Source of the DNA: Spisula solida
Lineage: Eukaryota; Mollusca; Bivalvia; Venerida; Mactridae
DNA length: 64,000 bases
Direction: 5' to 3'
NCBI GenBank assembly: GCA_947247005.1
Contig: OX365952.1
Span: forward strand, 43,876,722-43,940,721
The notes under the pieces were generated by a model. The model was not told the origin of the DNA and ran no database searches. It worked only from the letters and a program-made list of their open reading frames with translations. Both the position numbers and the translations under genes were made by a program. Below are positions 44,001-54,927 of this stretch, piece after piece (the first letter of the stretch is position 1; each line of letters begins with the position of its first letter).

Positions 44001-47000
44001 CTTAAAGAAGACAAGTGCCCCAAATTTGAGAAATGACCTTATCAGGATGCTACAGACCAAATGTTATGAAGATCCATCAATTTTTTTCTATAACATAATG
44101 TAAAATGAAGGGATTCCCGGGACGGGGCCAATATTGACCCAGGGGGCATGATTTGAGCAAAATCGGTAGAGGTCCTCTAGACAATGCTACATGCTAAATA
44201 TCTAAACTCTATGCCTTATGGTTTCAGAGAAGAAGATTTTTAAAAAAAAAATATATATTTATCTCTTATATAAAAAAATTAAGGGAGGCCCTGGGTGGGG
44301 CCAATATTGACCCAGGGGTCATGATTTGAGCAATCTTGGAAAAGGTCCACCTGACAATGCTACAAGCAAACCATCTAAGCTCTATGTCTTATGGTTTCAG
44401 AGAAGATTTTAAAAAAAGTCTATATATCTCTTATATAAAATTAAAGGAGGCCCTGGGTGGGGCCCAGGGGTCATGATTTGAGCAATCTTGGTAAAGGTCC
44501 AAGTTTTTTAATAATGTATCTTATACACAATTAATGGATCCCCGGGGTCATGATTTAAACAATCTTGGTAAAGGTCCACTGCGCAATGCTTCATGGTAAA
44601 TATCTAAGCTGTAAGCCTTGTGGTTTCTTAGAAGAAGATTTTTATAGGTTTTGTTACCTGGTTGTCACGGCAACCGGAGTTTTAGATGGATCAACTTTAT
44701 TTGAGAATTTTTTTGACCCCCCCCCCCCCCTATGTCAGGAACATCCAGGCAAAATTTCATCAATATTGGCCAAACGGTTTAAGAGGAGATGTCATTTGAA
44801 AGTGTGGACGGACGAGGGACCGTGAGTGATCACAATAGCTCACCTTGAGCACTTCATGTCAGCAAGGCGACGTCAAAATATTGTGACATTATCAAAACTC
44901 CCTTTCTACATAGCATCATTGTTTAGGGGCCATGGAGTCCTCCGAACGGCTATGAAGTTCCCGAACACACACTTTCACCATTTTATGATGTTGGGTAGTA
45001 TTGTTTTATGCTGTATCCACGACAATAACTCTACACGGACAGTGACTACTAGTATATGGAAATGATATTACATATAAAACAATACGACCCAAAATCATAA
45101 AATGGTGAAAGTGTGTGTTCGGGAACTTTATAGCCGGTCGGAGGACTTCATGGCCCCTAAACAATGATGCTATGTAGAAAGGGAGTAACTAATGTTTTTG
45201 ATGTTTTTGTTTCTAAAGAGCCGTTAAAACATCAAATTGAATGAGAACATGTTATTATGTTACAAAGGTTAACGGCAAAACATTGTAACATATTCTTTGT
45301 TAGTCACCTGTGTAGGTCGACCAGTGCCTTGTATTGTTACATTGCTGTCCAACCATTTCTGGCCTTGGTTACCAATCTGTGTCCAAATTAAGGTGGTCAT
45401 ATTTTCCCGTAGTTCGTACAAACTAAGATGTCCTATATCTATTCCGTACATATGGTACCAGAACGTGAAGCACAATGATTCGCCTACAGGGATAGTCATT
45501 AAAGGACCGACCAGCCTAGCTTTATCCGAGGTTTGTCGTGGAGCCGATGATTCAATGTACATGTAATAATCTGAAATTAGAAGTAAATTATTAAACCAAA
45601 TAGAAATCGAAATCAACGATTTTAATCAAGATCCACAAGTACAATTGATCCACAAAAAAAACAAGATAACATAATGTAATACTACTCATTCATACGTTGG
45701 CTCGTGCACTTTCAAGATATTGGTAATGGTCGCATTCCTAAAGACCTATGTATGCATAACTTGAAATTGGAGCACGACAGAATGTTCAATGACTCTTGCA
45801 AGAGGGACCCTCAGTCAGCAAAGACACCCGGGAAGACGTTGCTGCAGACAGGGCCAGCTGGAGACATTTGGTCATGAAAGGCCTGTGATTGCGGAAAATC
45901 ACAGAAAAAAGGTCCAAGAGGCCAATAGAGCAAAAGAAAGGCCTGGGGATTCAGTTTGTTTAAAATTGGTTATTCTTTTGGGAGCATTTCGTTAGTTGGT
46001 GCTAGATCGTTCAGTCGAGGCGCCCGGCCTGTTGAGGCTGGGCCATTTAGTGTTTGCGACGTTTATCACAAAGTGGGCGGGAGTGGTGAGTTTTAAAGGT
46101 CTGAAACTTTGTAATTGAACGTTATATTTGGTCAAATTTTCAGATGACGTTCAAAAGAGTCTTGTCTTTCGAACAATATAATTTATACGGTATTATCATA
46201 ATTTTCACAATTTTGTCACCAAGGCCGGTTTTCCTGGAGAACGGCTCATATATCATTTATCTTTTTTTGTAAGGAAACGCATTTTCCGCTCACTCACACA
46301 AGAAACGGAGCGTAGTATCGCTCTACTGTTGTAAGCACTACGCCTTGTTGAACAAGAATTACTGTAGAAGGTTTGTTTTAAAACACTACATACCGGAGAC
46401 CCGACAGTCCAAGCAAGAAGTTGATGTGTGGCCTGTATTAGGTCCTGTGTTCCTTGAAGCTGTTCTTCCTGCATGCCGTGTCCAGTTAAAATCATCATCT
46501 ATAGCTTGTGTCCATCCACATACATCTAAACTGAAGGTACAATTGTATTCGTTATCTGAAAATAAAACGAACAAAAGAAGAATTAATCCCCAAACGGGAA
46601 ACCTTAGTTATAATTTGCCTTTGAAAGGTACAACATTTCTAGTGTGCCTCCGTAGCTCGATCAATGGTTAGCGCGCTTGCCGTCTTAACTGGCGACCCGG
46701 TTTCAAATACGAATGGAGGCACTCATACGCCTGTCATATTTCAGCAGAAAGCTGACTCGCAAATAAAGGCTATCCTCGGCTCAGCATTATAGTATTCCAA
46801 GCTACGAGAGCATGGTATTTAATATGAACACTTACCATGTTTTTGTCAAGTCATAGATTGAAACCTTTAAACGGAAACACCATTGGTACACAATTTTGAC
46901 CTCGATTATATAATAGATGTGTGTTGATTTTGGTGTAAAATAGAATTTTATTCACGGAATGATCACAGAAATCAATATTTTGACGAGTGCATTTATTTCA

Positions 47001-49921
47001 TACACGTAGAAATGATATACAGTAGTGAACTTACCGTCAGTTTGATAGGAAGTGGTTGGAGATGTGAAGCCTGAAATAGACCAAATAAATGCTGGTATAA
47101 TAATTGTTAATTCAAACTGATATGCTTATTCATTATCTACCTAGCTAGCAATGTATTGTCACGAATACACATAAAAATCGCACAGTGGAATAGTGGAATG
47201 CAACGAGACAGATTGCATTCTCCGTATCATACATGTCTGGTTTTCCGAATCCGTTTCATGCATGTCTGGTGTGTTATATGCCGAACATATGCCAACGTCA
47301 ATGATGTCATGAATTTTTGTGATTGGACGTCGCGTTAAACGCCGAAAATATGTCGACAATATGCCAACATTCATGAAGTCAATGTATACTCATTAAACAC
47401 AATTCACGAGTAAAAGCATTGTTTTCACTTTTGTGGGTACATGTATCAGGGTGGCCACGGACACAGGGAAAACAGGGAAAATGCCAAAACCCAGGAACAA
47501 ATGAGGGAATTTCAAAATTGGGCAAAATTCAGGGAATTACCAGAGAATCTTACAGGGAATTTCATTCTTCATTTTCTGTAGCCACCCTGACGTATATAAT
47601 AAAAGGAATATTACTGCGGTTGTGTTTATCGGTTAAGCCGTATTAGAACTCGAGGTATACATGTAAATACGGCCACACGGACTAACACACTGCAGTGATA
47701 TTCCGTATGTATAAAGTGTCATCACTATTATAAATACCAGTTCACTAAGCAAACAGGATATATATATGCATTCTCAGTGCAGATATTTCCCGACGCACTG
47801 CCTTTTATATGAATGCCAGACGTAAGTCTAGTAGTTACACAGTAAACGTTCTTTTAGAGCGGATAGTCACTGCCAGGATTCAAACATTTCACCTCATACT
47901 TCCCATAGATGTATTAACTACTTGGTCAATGCAAATACCTAAATATACACAGATTGGACACTCAATTAAAAACGGAGAGAAAATGCAAACTCGCATGTAG
48001 CAGATTCTATTATTTTGCATAAGCTCTTTTGTTTGTCATCGGTTTTTAATGACTAATATCTCACTTTGAGGAGCTGAGATTCTTCTAATGCATGATGTAA
48101 CTAAATATATTATACATGATTAAGAACATTATTGTTTGAATGAGACAAATTTGGTATTTTCTGATAAAATTGGAATTTCTATTAAAATGAAAGTAGGACT
48201 GCCTCTTTGCCTACACCTGTTTTATTCCTTGACTGATTTCAATAAATGATGTATCGTTTTGAAGTTGAATAATAAATACATTGCGAAAACGTATTATTAC
48301 TTATTACTGCATATGGTTGTTAATTGTAGAATATATGCTCCAAAACGGTGAAACTAAAACAATAATTTATATTGTAGAAGTTATAGTTAGAACATATTAA
48401 GTAAATTTTAATGATTAAAAAGGGCGAAGCGAGCGAAGCGAAGCGAGTCCTTTTTAGTCATTAAAATTTACTTAATATGTTCTAACTAACTTAGAATATA
48501 ACATTCTGCATTCTGATTGGCCGATAGAAATTAGCGCTAAAGCATGACGTCAAGTCTGTTAAGAGAAAAATTTAATGATTAAATTTTCATTTAACCGGGA
48601 AAATGCGGCGTTTTCATTGGCTCACAATGTAGGTTATATTCTAAAGAAAATTAATCAAATACCAGTCCCCCTGTTTACTTGGGTATAAACCAGAATGTAA
48701 TTTTTGCGCTAGGTTCCTTTGTTACCTAGCAGCTGGTAACCAAAGGAGCTGTAACATTTAAAATATTTAAGATTGTTACATACATATGAAATTTCTATTT
48801 GACATCATAATGTTTTGTTTAATAATACGATTGAACTGGTTACATTGTGCAACACTTTACAAGCTATATAAATAATTGAACTCTGAAACAAATTCAATTT
48901 GGACGTCAATTTACATTTATCGAAAAAATATTTTTTTTCAAGAATCAAAATTCCTGTCTTGCATCGATAGTAACATGGTCATGTTATATATTGAATAAAA
49001 CTTCCAAATGTTAGCTTTCAAATGGTATTTGCAAACATCAGATGAGATTAAGCATGTTTTCATGGCATTCGATTGTAATGGGGTCAGATATTATGAAACA
49101 CTCCGTGTGTATATTAAAACACCAGATAAGGTATTAAGAACAAACGAGATTTCGCGAGATTTCAGAAGACTGCCGCGACATATTGTGAGACTTGGTATAT
49201 TTTTCCAATCTTGTATACTTAGATTATTATAAGATATCTAGCTGGTATACTGCGTACACAAACATCTAGAACAATCCAACGCGCTATAACATGACACAGC
49301 TTATACATGTATATCGCTTGCTTAGAATGCGAAGTTCGTAAGTGCTACCTACGACATTATAAGCGTTTTTGTACTAACGACCTTCTTATTCTAAGCCAGC
49401 GAAATTTGTATTCATATGTTCATTTTATTGGTTTATGCTGGTCACAACGTTTTTGTTGTCTATAATTAGTCCCTTTATGGGCGGAGCTTATATCAGTAAC
49501 TGCAGTGAGAGATAACCATTGAATGATAACCTTTGACTGATATTTTTATTCCACTGATACACTCCATTTATCATCAGTTAGCATTAAATAAAAAACAATA
49601 ATTATAAATATGTAAGTAGATATAGGTTTAAACCTCCGCGAGTGTAGGACGTTATGTGGCCTCCGCAGCTAAATGGTAAGTGAGCTTGCCGTCTTATCTA
49701 ACAACTCGGAGTCAAATCCGGGTGGAGGCACCTACTTCCCCACCATTTTTCAGCGAAAAGCTAAACTAGCAAATAAAGGCTATGCTCGGTATGTCATATA
49801 CGAGTGCATTCTGAATACGACTTTATCTAAAGTATGTGTAAACAGTCTTACCAAAACTAGAAGACACCATACAAAATAGTACTCCACACAACAATATAAT
49901 CCCACATTCTCTCACACCCAT
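37822..49921 (-). CDS. Gene B span: complete secreted MAM-linker-ZP protein (about 495 aa)
   Basis: Ten coding exons, read right to left: 49852-49921, 47035-47070, 46394-46555, 45308-45570, 42629-42713, 41963-42037, 40680-40882, 39557-39692, 38893-39157, 37822-38014. They sum to 1488 nt with all phases compatible and no internal stop. The product has a signal peptide, Thr/Pro linker, one MAM domain (four Cys), a 25-residue linker and a ZP module with ten cysteines, and ends in RRRR without a membrane segment. ZP modules polymerise extracellularly (family knowledge). The terminal basic run resembles a convertase site but has nothing after it. Biological role not shown. Gene A, the same way round, is its tandem paralogue. 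Confidence 0.9.
38095..38345. repeat. R1 repeat with a 72-bp perfect-type palindrome, gene B last intron
   Basis: The palindrome at 38223-38294 is built on CTTGTGATGCAG ... CTGCATCACAAG with centre 'cttatataag'. It sits inside an R1 family copy ('ctactctctactcgttctt', 'aaaataagctcataagaag'). Confidence 0.65.
38893..39157 (-). CDS. Gene B exon 9: ZP-C domain, first part
   Basis: A 265-nt exon, phase 1 in and 2 out, acceptor TTTTCATAG, donor GG|GTACGT. It encodes YPVHIIYYSDTNFMHEIQG, GSPVYVKVFTTTFDWNMKMR, MRTCYTTPTEHALDHL and KYYLIRNG, matching the ZP-C beta-sandwich pattern with Cys 5 in RTC. Confidence 0.9.
39440..39520 (-). repeat. Degenerate tRNA-like sequence
   Basis: On the minus strand, GTGGTCCAGTGGTGAGAG (A-box-like) is followed by GGTTGTGGGTTCTATCCCG (B-box-like). 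No closed acceptor stem. Probably a SINE head in the gene B intron. Confidence 0.45.
39557..39692 (-). CDS. Gene B exon 8: ZP-N domain, part 2
   Basis: 136 nt, phase 0 in and 1 out, donor A|GTAAGGG, acceptor [25 protein letters not shown] and [19 protein letters not shown] are almost identical to gene A exon 14 in DNA as well as protein. Confidence 0.9.
40680..40882 (-). CDS. Gene B exon 7: ZP-N domain, part 1
   Basis: 203 nt, phase 1 in and 0 out, donor GCG|GTACGT, acceptor TTTCTAG. It encodes [29 protein letters not shown] and [10 protein letters not shown], holding the first three ZP-N cysteines. Confidence 0.9.
41963..42037 (-). CDS. Gene B exon 6: single short linker exon
   Basis: A 75-nt phase 1-1 exon, acceptor CTTTTTATAG, donor CCAG|GTGGG. 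It reads TASPYITGYPTTTSYPGHN then SQLTP. It keeps the same splice context (ACGCCAG) and phase as the 135-nt linker exons of gene A, so it is a shorter homologue present once. Confidence 0.78.
42629..42713 (-). CDS. Gene B exon 5: MAM domain, end
   Basis: 85 nt, phase 0 in and 1 out. ILIDGVIGSGYDGDIAIDD then TNLQLGPCG closes the MAM domain with its fourth Cys. Acceptor TATTGTAG, donor G|GTAATATT. Confidence 0.9.
43505..44870. repeat. Mollusc repeat with ~180-bp internal units, gene B intron 4
   Basis: Starts near 'agggtcatgatggccttgta' and ends near 'caatagctcaccttgagcac'. About four internal units share 'gacccaggggtcatgatttg', 'ggtccac' and 'tatggtttcagaga'. It includes a hairpin of about 128 bp at 43843-43970 and a poly-C tract at about 44718. 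Confidence 0.6.
44897..45186. mobile_element. Fold-back MITE, ~105-bp arms
   Basis: The left arm (44897-45015) and right arm (45082-45186) are inverted copies of ACTCCCTTTCTACATAGCAT ... CACTTTCACCATTTTATGAT. The short centre has no coding sequence. It lies in gene B intron 4, 122 bp from the MAM core exon. Confidence 0.8.
45308..45570 (-). CDS. Gene B exon 4: MAM domain, core
   Basis: 263 nt, phase 1 in and 0 out, acceptor TTTCAG, donor CAG|GTGACT. It encodes [39 protein letters not shown] and VTIQGTGRPTQ, with the third MAM Cys and NMT and NVT sequons. Confidence 0.9.
46394..46555 (-). CDS. Gene B exon 3: MAM domain, part 1
   Basis: 162 nt, phase 1-1, donor CCG|GTATGT. It encodes [20 protein letters not shown] and NTGPNTGHTSTSCLDC; the canonical DH of the TGP..DH motif is GH here. 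Two codons longer than the gene A exon. Confidence 0.88.
46644..46785 (+). mobile_element. Short tRNA-like SINE, family S2
   Basis: The head 46644-46722 folds like a tRNA: acceptor arms GTGCCTCC and GGAGGCAC pair perfectly, with A-box TAGCTCGAT..GGTTAGCGC and B-box-like GGTTTCAAATAC. A tail 'gcaaataaaggctatcctcgg' shared with 49656-49790 marks it as a SINE rather than a tRNA gene. Confidence 0.65.
47035..47070 (-). CDS. Gene B exon 2: short Thr/Ser/Pro linker
   Basis: 36 nt, phase 1-1, FTSPTTSYQTD, acceptor TATTTCAG, donor G|GTAAGTTC. Homologous to gene A exon 2. Confidence 0.75.
48386..48486. repeat. 101-bp palindrome with GCGAAGCGA core
   Basis: Arms GTTAGAACATATTAAGTAAA and inverse are about 37 bp; the centre holds short repeats of 'gcgaagcga'. 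In gene B intron 1. A similar 'cgcgaagcgacc' hairpin occurs at about 54927-54965. Confidence 0.7.
48716..48892 (+). repeat. Repeat pair member, gene B intron 1
   Basis: About 175 bp beginning 'ttacctagcagctggtaacc' and ending near 'aattgaactctg'. A second copy lies at 51873-52036, upstream of gene B. Confidence 0.7.
49656..49790 (+). mobile_element. Short tRNA-like SINE, family S2, second copy
   Basis: Same structure as 46644-46785: GCCTCCGCAGCTAAATGGTAA head, GGAGTCAAATCC B-box-like, GGTGGAGGCACC, then 'gcaaataaaggctatgctcgg'. It ends about 60 bp from gene B exon 1. Confidence 0.6.
49852..49921 (-). CDS. Gene B exon 1: signal peptide
   Basis: 70 nt, phase 1 out, donor G|GTAAGACT. MGVRECGIILLCGVLFCMV then SSSF is a typical signal peptide. 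ATG context CAAAATG; there is no in-frame ATG directly upstream. Confidence 0.88.
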
Positions 49922-49985
49922 TTTGAAAGTATGTGTACGACGCTTTGGCTACAACAATAATGAAGTCGTTAATAAATTGTATCTA

Positions 49986-49992
49986 GATATAC
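49986..49992 (-). promoter_or_regulatory. Possible gene B TATA-like element
   Basis: GTATATC on the minus strand about 65 bp before the ATG. Weaker than the gene A TATA box. Confidence 0.3.
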
Positions 49993-50059
49993 CCAATGAA
50001 AGGAAATGCAACCTTGCATGTTTGTTAGTACAACCTATCTATTAACTTTAACAATAAAA

Positions 50060-50562
50060 TGCAATATATTAACATGGCATCCCATATTTTAACATAACAT
50101 CCCATATTTTAACTTAGCATCCCATATTTTAACATGCCATCCCATATTTTAACTTAGCATCCCATATTTTAACTTAGCATCCCATATTTTAACATAGCAT
50201 CCCATATTTTAACATAACATCTCATATTTTAACTTAGCATCCCATATTTTAACATAGCACCCCATATTTTAACATCGCATCCTATATTTTAACATCGCAT
50301 CCTATATTTTAACATCGCATCCTATATTTTAACATCGCATCCTATATTTTAACATCGCATCCTATATTTTAACATAGCATCCTATATTTTAACATGGCAT
50401 CCCATATTTTAACATCGCATCCTATATTTTAACATCGCATCCTATATTTTAACATCGCATCCTATATTTTAACATCGCATCCTATATTTTAACATAGCAT
50501 CCTATATTTTAACATGGCATCCCATATTTTAACAAGGCATCCCATTTTTTAACCGAGCATAA
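50060..50562. repeat. 20-bp minisatellite upstream of gene B
   Basis: About 25 copies of a 20-bp unit of the type AACATCGCATCCTATATTTT, beginning about 140 bp upstream of the gene B start codon. Higher-order structure: runs of the 'atcgcatcct' variant alternate with 'atggcatccc' variants. Confidence 0.92.
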
Positions 50563-51527
50563 ACATATGTACTGATAAAATCAAGTTTAGCAAGTTTTTT
50601 TAGGATACTTATATGTTTACTAGTATGGCGATGAATGCATGCGTGATGTGTTGAAAAGTGATCATGATGTGCATATCAACATTGCAATGGTCAATTTAAG
50701 TTTGGGTGATTTTTTGAAGCCATTACGTCATTCATTGAGAAAACCCGTGTATCACGTGCAGGAGGAAATCTGACACGTGTACAGAATGAAAACAAGCACA
50801 CTAGTGTCAGTCTTATACAAAAATCAAATAAACCGGTGCAAAAATGCAAATTATTTAACGGTTTGAGGTCCAAGAATGACGGTGAAATGACGTCAAAATG
50901 CTATTGGAATATTGAATGCAAGCATGCAGGCAAGGGGCAAAGCAATACATTTCTATGATAATGCATTGATCATAAGTCGTATAAAGAAGAAATATTCACT
51001 TACAGGAGACATCATAGATGGTCAATCTTTAGACAGGCTGATAAAAACAATGTCACAATTATTCTGCAGCGACGTCTATAATTAACAAATGACCTTGTTC
51101 TCATGTATTCTAATCAAACAAATAAGATTTTTCGATTTTACACATCTCGTGAGTAGAGGAGATGAAGAACACAATGCCATCCAAGGTGTATGACCTTGAG
51201 GAAATATTGAACAAAAACAGTTATAACATTCCCCTAAAAGTTGTTTTGAAGCTTCGTAACACGTTAACATGTGTCAAACTTGTTCGACTGCACAAACTCG
51301 TAAAGGAGGGCATACTAGACATCACATTTTTTTTAATTTTCTATCCCGTAACATGTAATGAATTACCGTCATGATAAAGATTTTCTTCAATTTAATGGTT
51401 GATTTTCCAATGGAATGAACTTGTCTAAATTTTGAAAAAACTTTCCCTCTGTTTAATTTCATGCAACATCACAAAAACAAATAAAATATAATAACTTGCT
51501 AAACTTTCTTTTATATGTATATTTTGT

Positions 51528-51575
51528 GACACCCATTTTGAAAGTAGGTGTGCCGCGCTGTGGCTGCAACAATAT
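51528..51575 (-). repeat. Stray copy of the gene B start region
   Basis: 'acacccattttgaaagta' and 'ggctgcaacaat' match the bases around the gene B ATG (49913-49958). The frame after this ATG gives no signal peptide, so only the 5' edge is duplicated. Confidence 0.6.
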
Positions 51576-51756
51576 TAACTGTGAAACAAAGGAACGCAGT
51601 AACTATGATTACAAATAATTGAAGACATCGTTTCAAAAACTCTAAAATTACGAGTAGTACACTTCTACCACAGACATTCGGGAGATGTACGACACATTCA
51701 TTGGATAGTTGCCACAGCTCAGTGATGGCTTGGTGTAATACCGAAACGGGGTCTTA

Positions 51757-52172
51757 CCCATTATCTGCCTCTCAAATTATCACTTCTATTTTCGTCAATA
51801 ATGATACAAATCATCAATACGCACATCCCTAACGATATTCTTCTTCAATCGACTCTATTGTTTTTTTACAAGTGTTACCTAGCAACTGGTAACCAAAAGA
51901 ACTGTAAGATTTAAAATATTTTAGATTGTTACATACATATGAAATTTCGATTTGACATAATGATTTGTTTGATAACACTATTGAACTGGTTACATTGTGC
52001 AATACTTTACAAGCTAAATAATTGAACTCTGGAACAACCATTACCTGCCTCTCATTATCTGCCTCTCAAATTATTACTTCTATTTTCGTCAATAATGATA
52101 CAAATCATCAATACACACACCCCTAACGATATTCTTCCTTAATCGACTCCATTGTTTTTTTACAAGTGCTTG
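51757..52172. repeat. Direct repeat of ~115 bp flanking an inserted ~165-bp repeat
   Basis: 'attatctgcctctcaaatta' to 'tttttttacaagtg' occurs at about 51760-51872 and again at about 52056-52170. Between them is the copy of the 48716-48892 repeat. Confidence 0.65.
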
Positions 52173-53792
52173 GAGAGAAATAACTATGATTTTTGTAAGT
52201 CATTATTTACTGTGTAGTTAGGGAAGATGTACATATTGTGAAGTGTACATTGTCGACTTATACACCAAGATTTACCGTCTGAACGCACATTTATTTAGTG
52301 TTTGCTTCGCCCACAATGCTTTTTGTGCATCTATATTGTTCTACGCATGGTTAATTTGAACGAGAAAAGCGTGTATAATGGCTACATGGGCGATTGCATT
52401 CTAAGACGATCTGCGGATTAATCTATATAGTATTACGCATAGAGCAAACCAGGGCATGTATTAATACCGCAATAAAACATGCCTGTCACATCTGTTGTTA
52501 CTATTTACGCCCCGTATCACGTGACATATTTATGAATGAATGAATGTAAACTTTATAGTAAAAATCGATAACAAGGCAAGTTGCACGAGTGTCCAGTGTT
52601 ACAGCTATGACGCATCTATTTTTAGAAACTCTATATACTCTCGAAACTAAGTTTCATAAAAACTTCTGATAATCAATTCATTTATATTTTTCATTTCATG
52701 AAATAGATACCCTATACTCGTGTTATTACAATTGTTTCAACGAGGGACGTAATTGTATCAGCTAATAAGCCACTAAATGTCAGCGTGGAATTATGTTCAA
52801 TGTCAAATTGGTGAAAATGAAATGCGCCCAGTGAAGTATTACGGGATAATATCGTATTTAGAATCTTAATAAAAACTATGTTCTAGTATTTTGTCGGTGA
52901 ATAAAACACGGGCATTCGTTCGGATGCGGAAAATTAAATCCTACGCACGAGTGATTTATTTTTTCCGCATCCGAACTCCTGCCCGTGTTTTATTCACCGA
53001 TAAAATACAAGAACAGAATTTTATTTCTTAAATAAAGCATGCGTATTAGGAATTGTACTTTTGCCGATACCACCCATCCATATTAAATGGTTAAAACCAC
53101 ACCCGTCCACTTGCATGGGCTTCAGGAAGAGGCACGAGCTACTTGCATCTGCGTACGGGCTTCAAATTAAATATTGGTGATGACGCATTTTTATGAAAAA
53201 TAGAGTCAACGTCGAAAATAAAGCCCGCTGATTGGTCGAAAAAGATTAGCAAACACTCAGGTAAATTGGGAAACAAATTCCACAACTTAAACTGATCACT
53301 CTATACAACTTAGTAGTTTAATTTGTCAGTGTGTGTAGATATTATATTAGTGTTTGTTGAAACTCTGATTTTGACCAAACGTTACATTAGTTTTACCCTA
53401 GCTTTTAACCCCCTGAGATATATACACTATTCGATTGGCCTTAATTTGCGCTATCTTTTAAACCCCTGATGTCATGCGTATTCGCCATATTAACTGATTT
53501 TAGCGGGTCGTATTGCCATATCTCTACGTTTTGTACCTACGAGGGAAGTTCAGAAATAACGAAGACTTTTGTGGTAAAACGTTTCACGTTGTAGAGAGAT
53601 TTTATATAAACATGCAGTATCTTGTCACAAGGTGGTATATGTTTCAAAACATTTGTATTGATATTAAAGGGAAATCGGCCATTTTAATAACATGGTTACG
53701 CATACAAGGTGCAACCGCCCTTTTCCACTTTGTGTCGTTACTTTAACTTATTATCATTTCAAGTTACACATTCTGTTTAAAACTCCACCAAT

Positions 53793-54927
53793 GTAGCATA
53801 CAATGATCTTCCACTACACATGACAAATTCTGATGTAGATAAGTTTGTGGATGATACAACTATCTCCGCATATGGAAATTCTACTCTAATTGTTCATGAC
53901 AAATTACAAAAGGAGCTAACAAATATTGAGAAATGGTGTACCCAAAATTCAATGTTACAAAGTGTACAAAAAATAAAGTTAATGAACATCTCAGCCTTAA
54001 ATCATGCCCAAAACCCCCACTGACCCTCTTTATTTACAAGGCCAAGCAATAGAAAACAGCTCTGTTGAAAAATTATTGGGTGTGCACATTGACCAAAATC
54101 TAAACTGGAAACAACAAGTCAACACAGTATTAAAGAAATGCAACACCTATCTATATATGTTATTAAGAATAAAGCAATTTCTGTCAATTCCATCAAGAAA
54201 ACTATTCTTTAATGCATATATACTACCACATCTTGACTACAGTTGTTCTATATGGGGCAACTGTAGTGGTGACCTTGCAGACAAATTACATAAGTTTCAA
54301 AAAGAGCTGCTAGAGTAATTCTTAATCAAGACTACGCAGCACCATCACAAGAACTTTTCTTAGAACTTGGATGGCTAAAATTCAGTGATAGAGTTGAATA
54401 CAAAAAATCTGTATTAGTGTATAAAGCATTACATGACCAATCTCCTGAATACATGGGAAACAAATTTCAATACACTCATGACAAACATAATATCAATTTG
54501 AAATCATCAGTGCAAAACATACTTCATGTTCCAAAACCAAGAATTAAATTCTCAAGAAAATCCTTTTCATACTCTGGTGCAAAACTGTGGAATAATCTAC
54601 CGAAATCAGTGCAAACTGCTAGGACACTTTCTTCGTTTAAAAGCAAATATGTAAAGTGGAAATTTACTGGCATTTCATAATTATTGCAAAACATTTTATA
54701 ATATCAAAAATCAAAATTGTTGTTTATGACTGAAATACACCGGACATCTGATTTAGGTGTCATACTTTTGTATCTGTATTTGTACCTGTGTAATTTGAAT
54801 TATGTATTGTTGTAAATATTGTCATTGTATATATATATATCTATTGTTATTGTGGACCATAATGAAAATTGGTTTGCCAATTATGTTATCCACAGAAAAT
54901 AAAGACGTAATTATTATCATTATTAGG
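53793..54927 (+). pseudogene. 5'-truncated non-LTR retrotransposon (LINE) relic
   Basis: The C-terminal part of a LINE reverse transcriptase is spread over three frames (53820-54023, 54004-54318, 54417-54680). VDKFVDDTTISAYG carries the (A/V)DD catalytic box. KLLGVHIDQNLNWKQQV, PHLDYSCSIWGN and FSYSGAKLWNNLPKSVQ are the conserved thumb/C-terminal blocks of Jockey/CR1-like elements. The 3' UTR ends 'aataaagacgtaattattat' with ATT repeats. Frameshifts and lack of the 5' part show it is dead. Confidence 0.85.

Larger units (their letters stand above)
50563..53790. other. Intergenic region upstream of gene B
   Basis: Besides the entries at 51528 and 51757, a long hairpin lies at 52883-53012 (arms TTTGTCGGTGAATAAAACAC and inverse). 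No supported gene; the small open frames here look random. Confidence 0.45.

Noticed and set aside
50060..50562. CRISPR-like regular array
   Set aside because: Directly abutting 20-bp repeats without spacers in a eukaryotic promoter region; it is a minisatellite.
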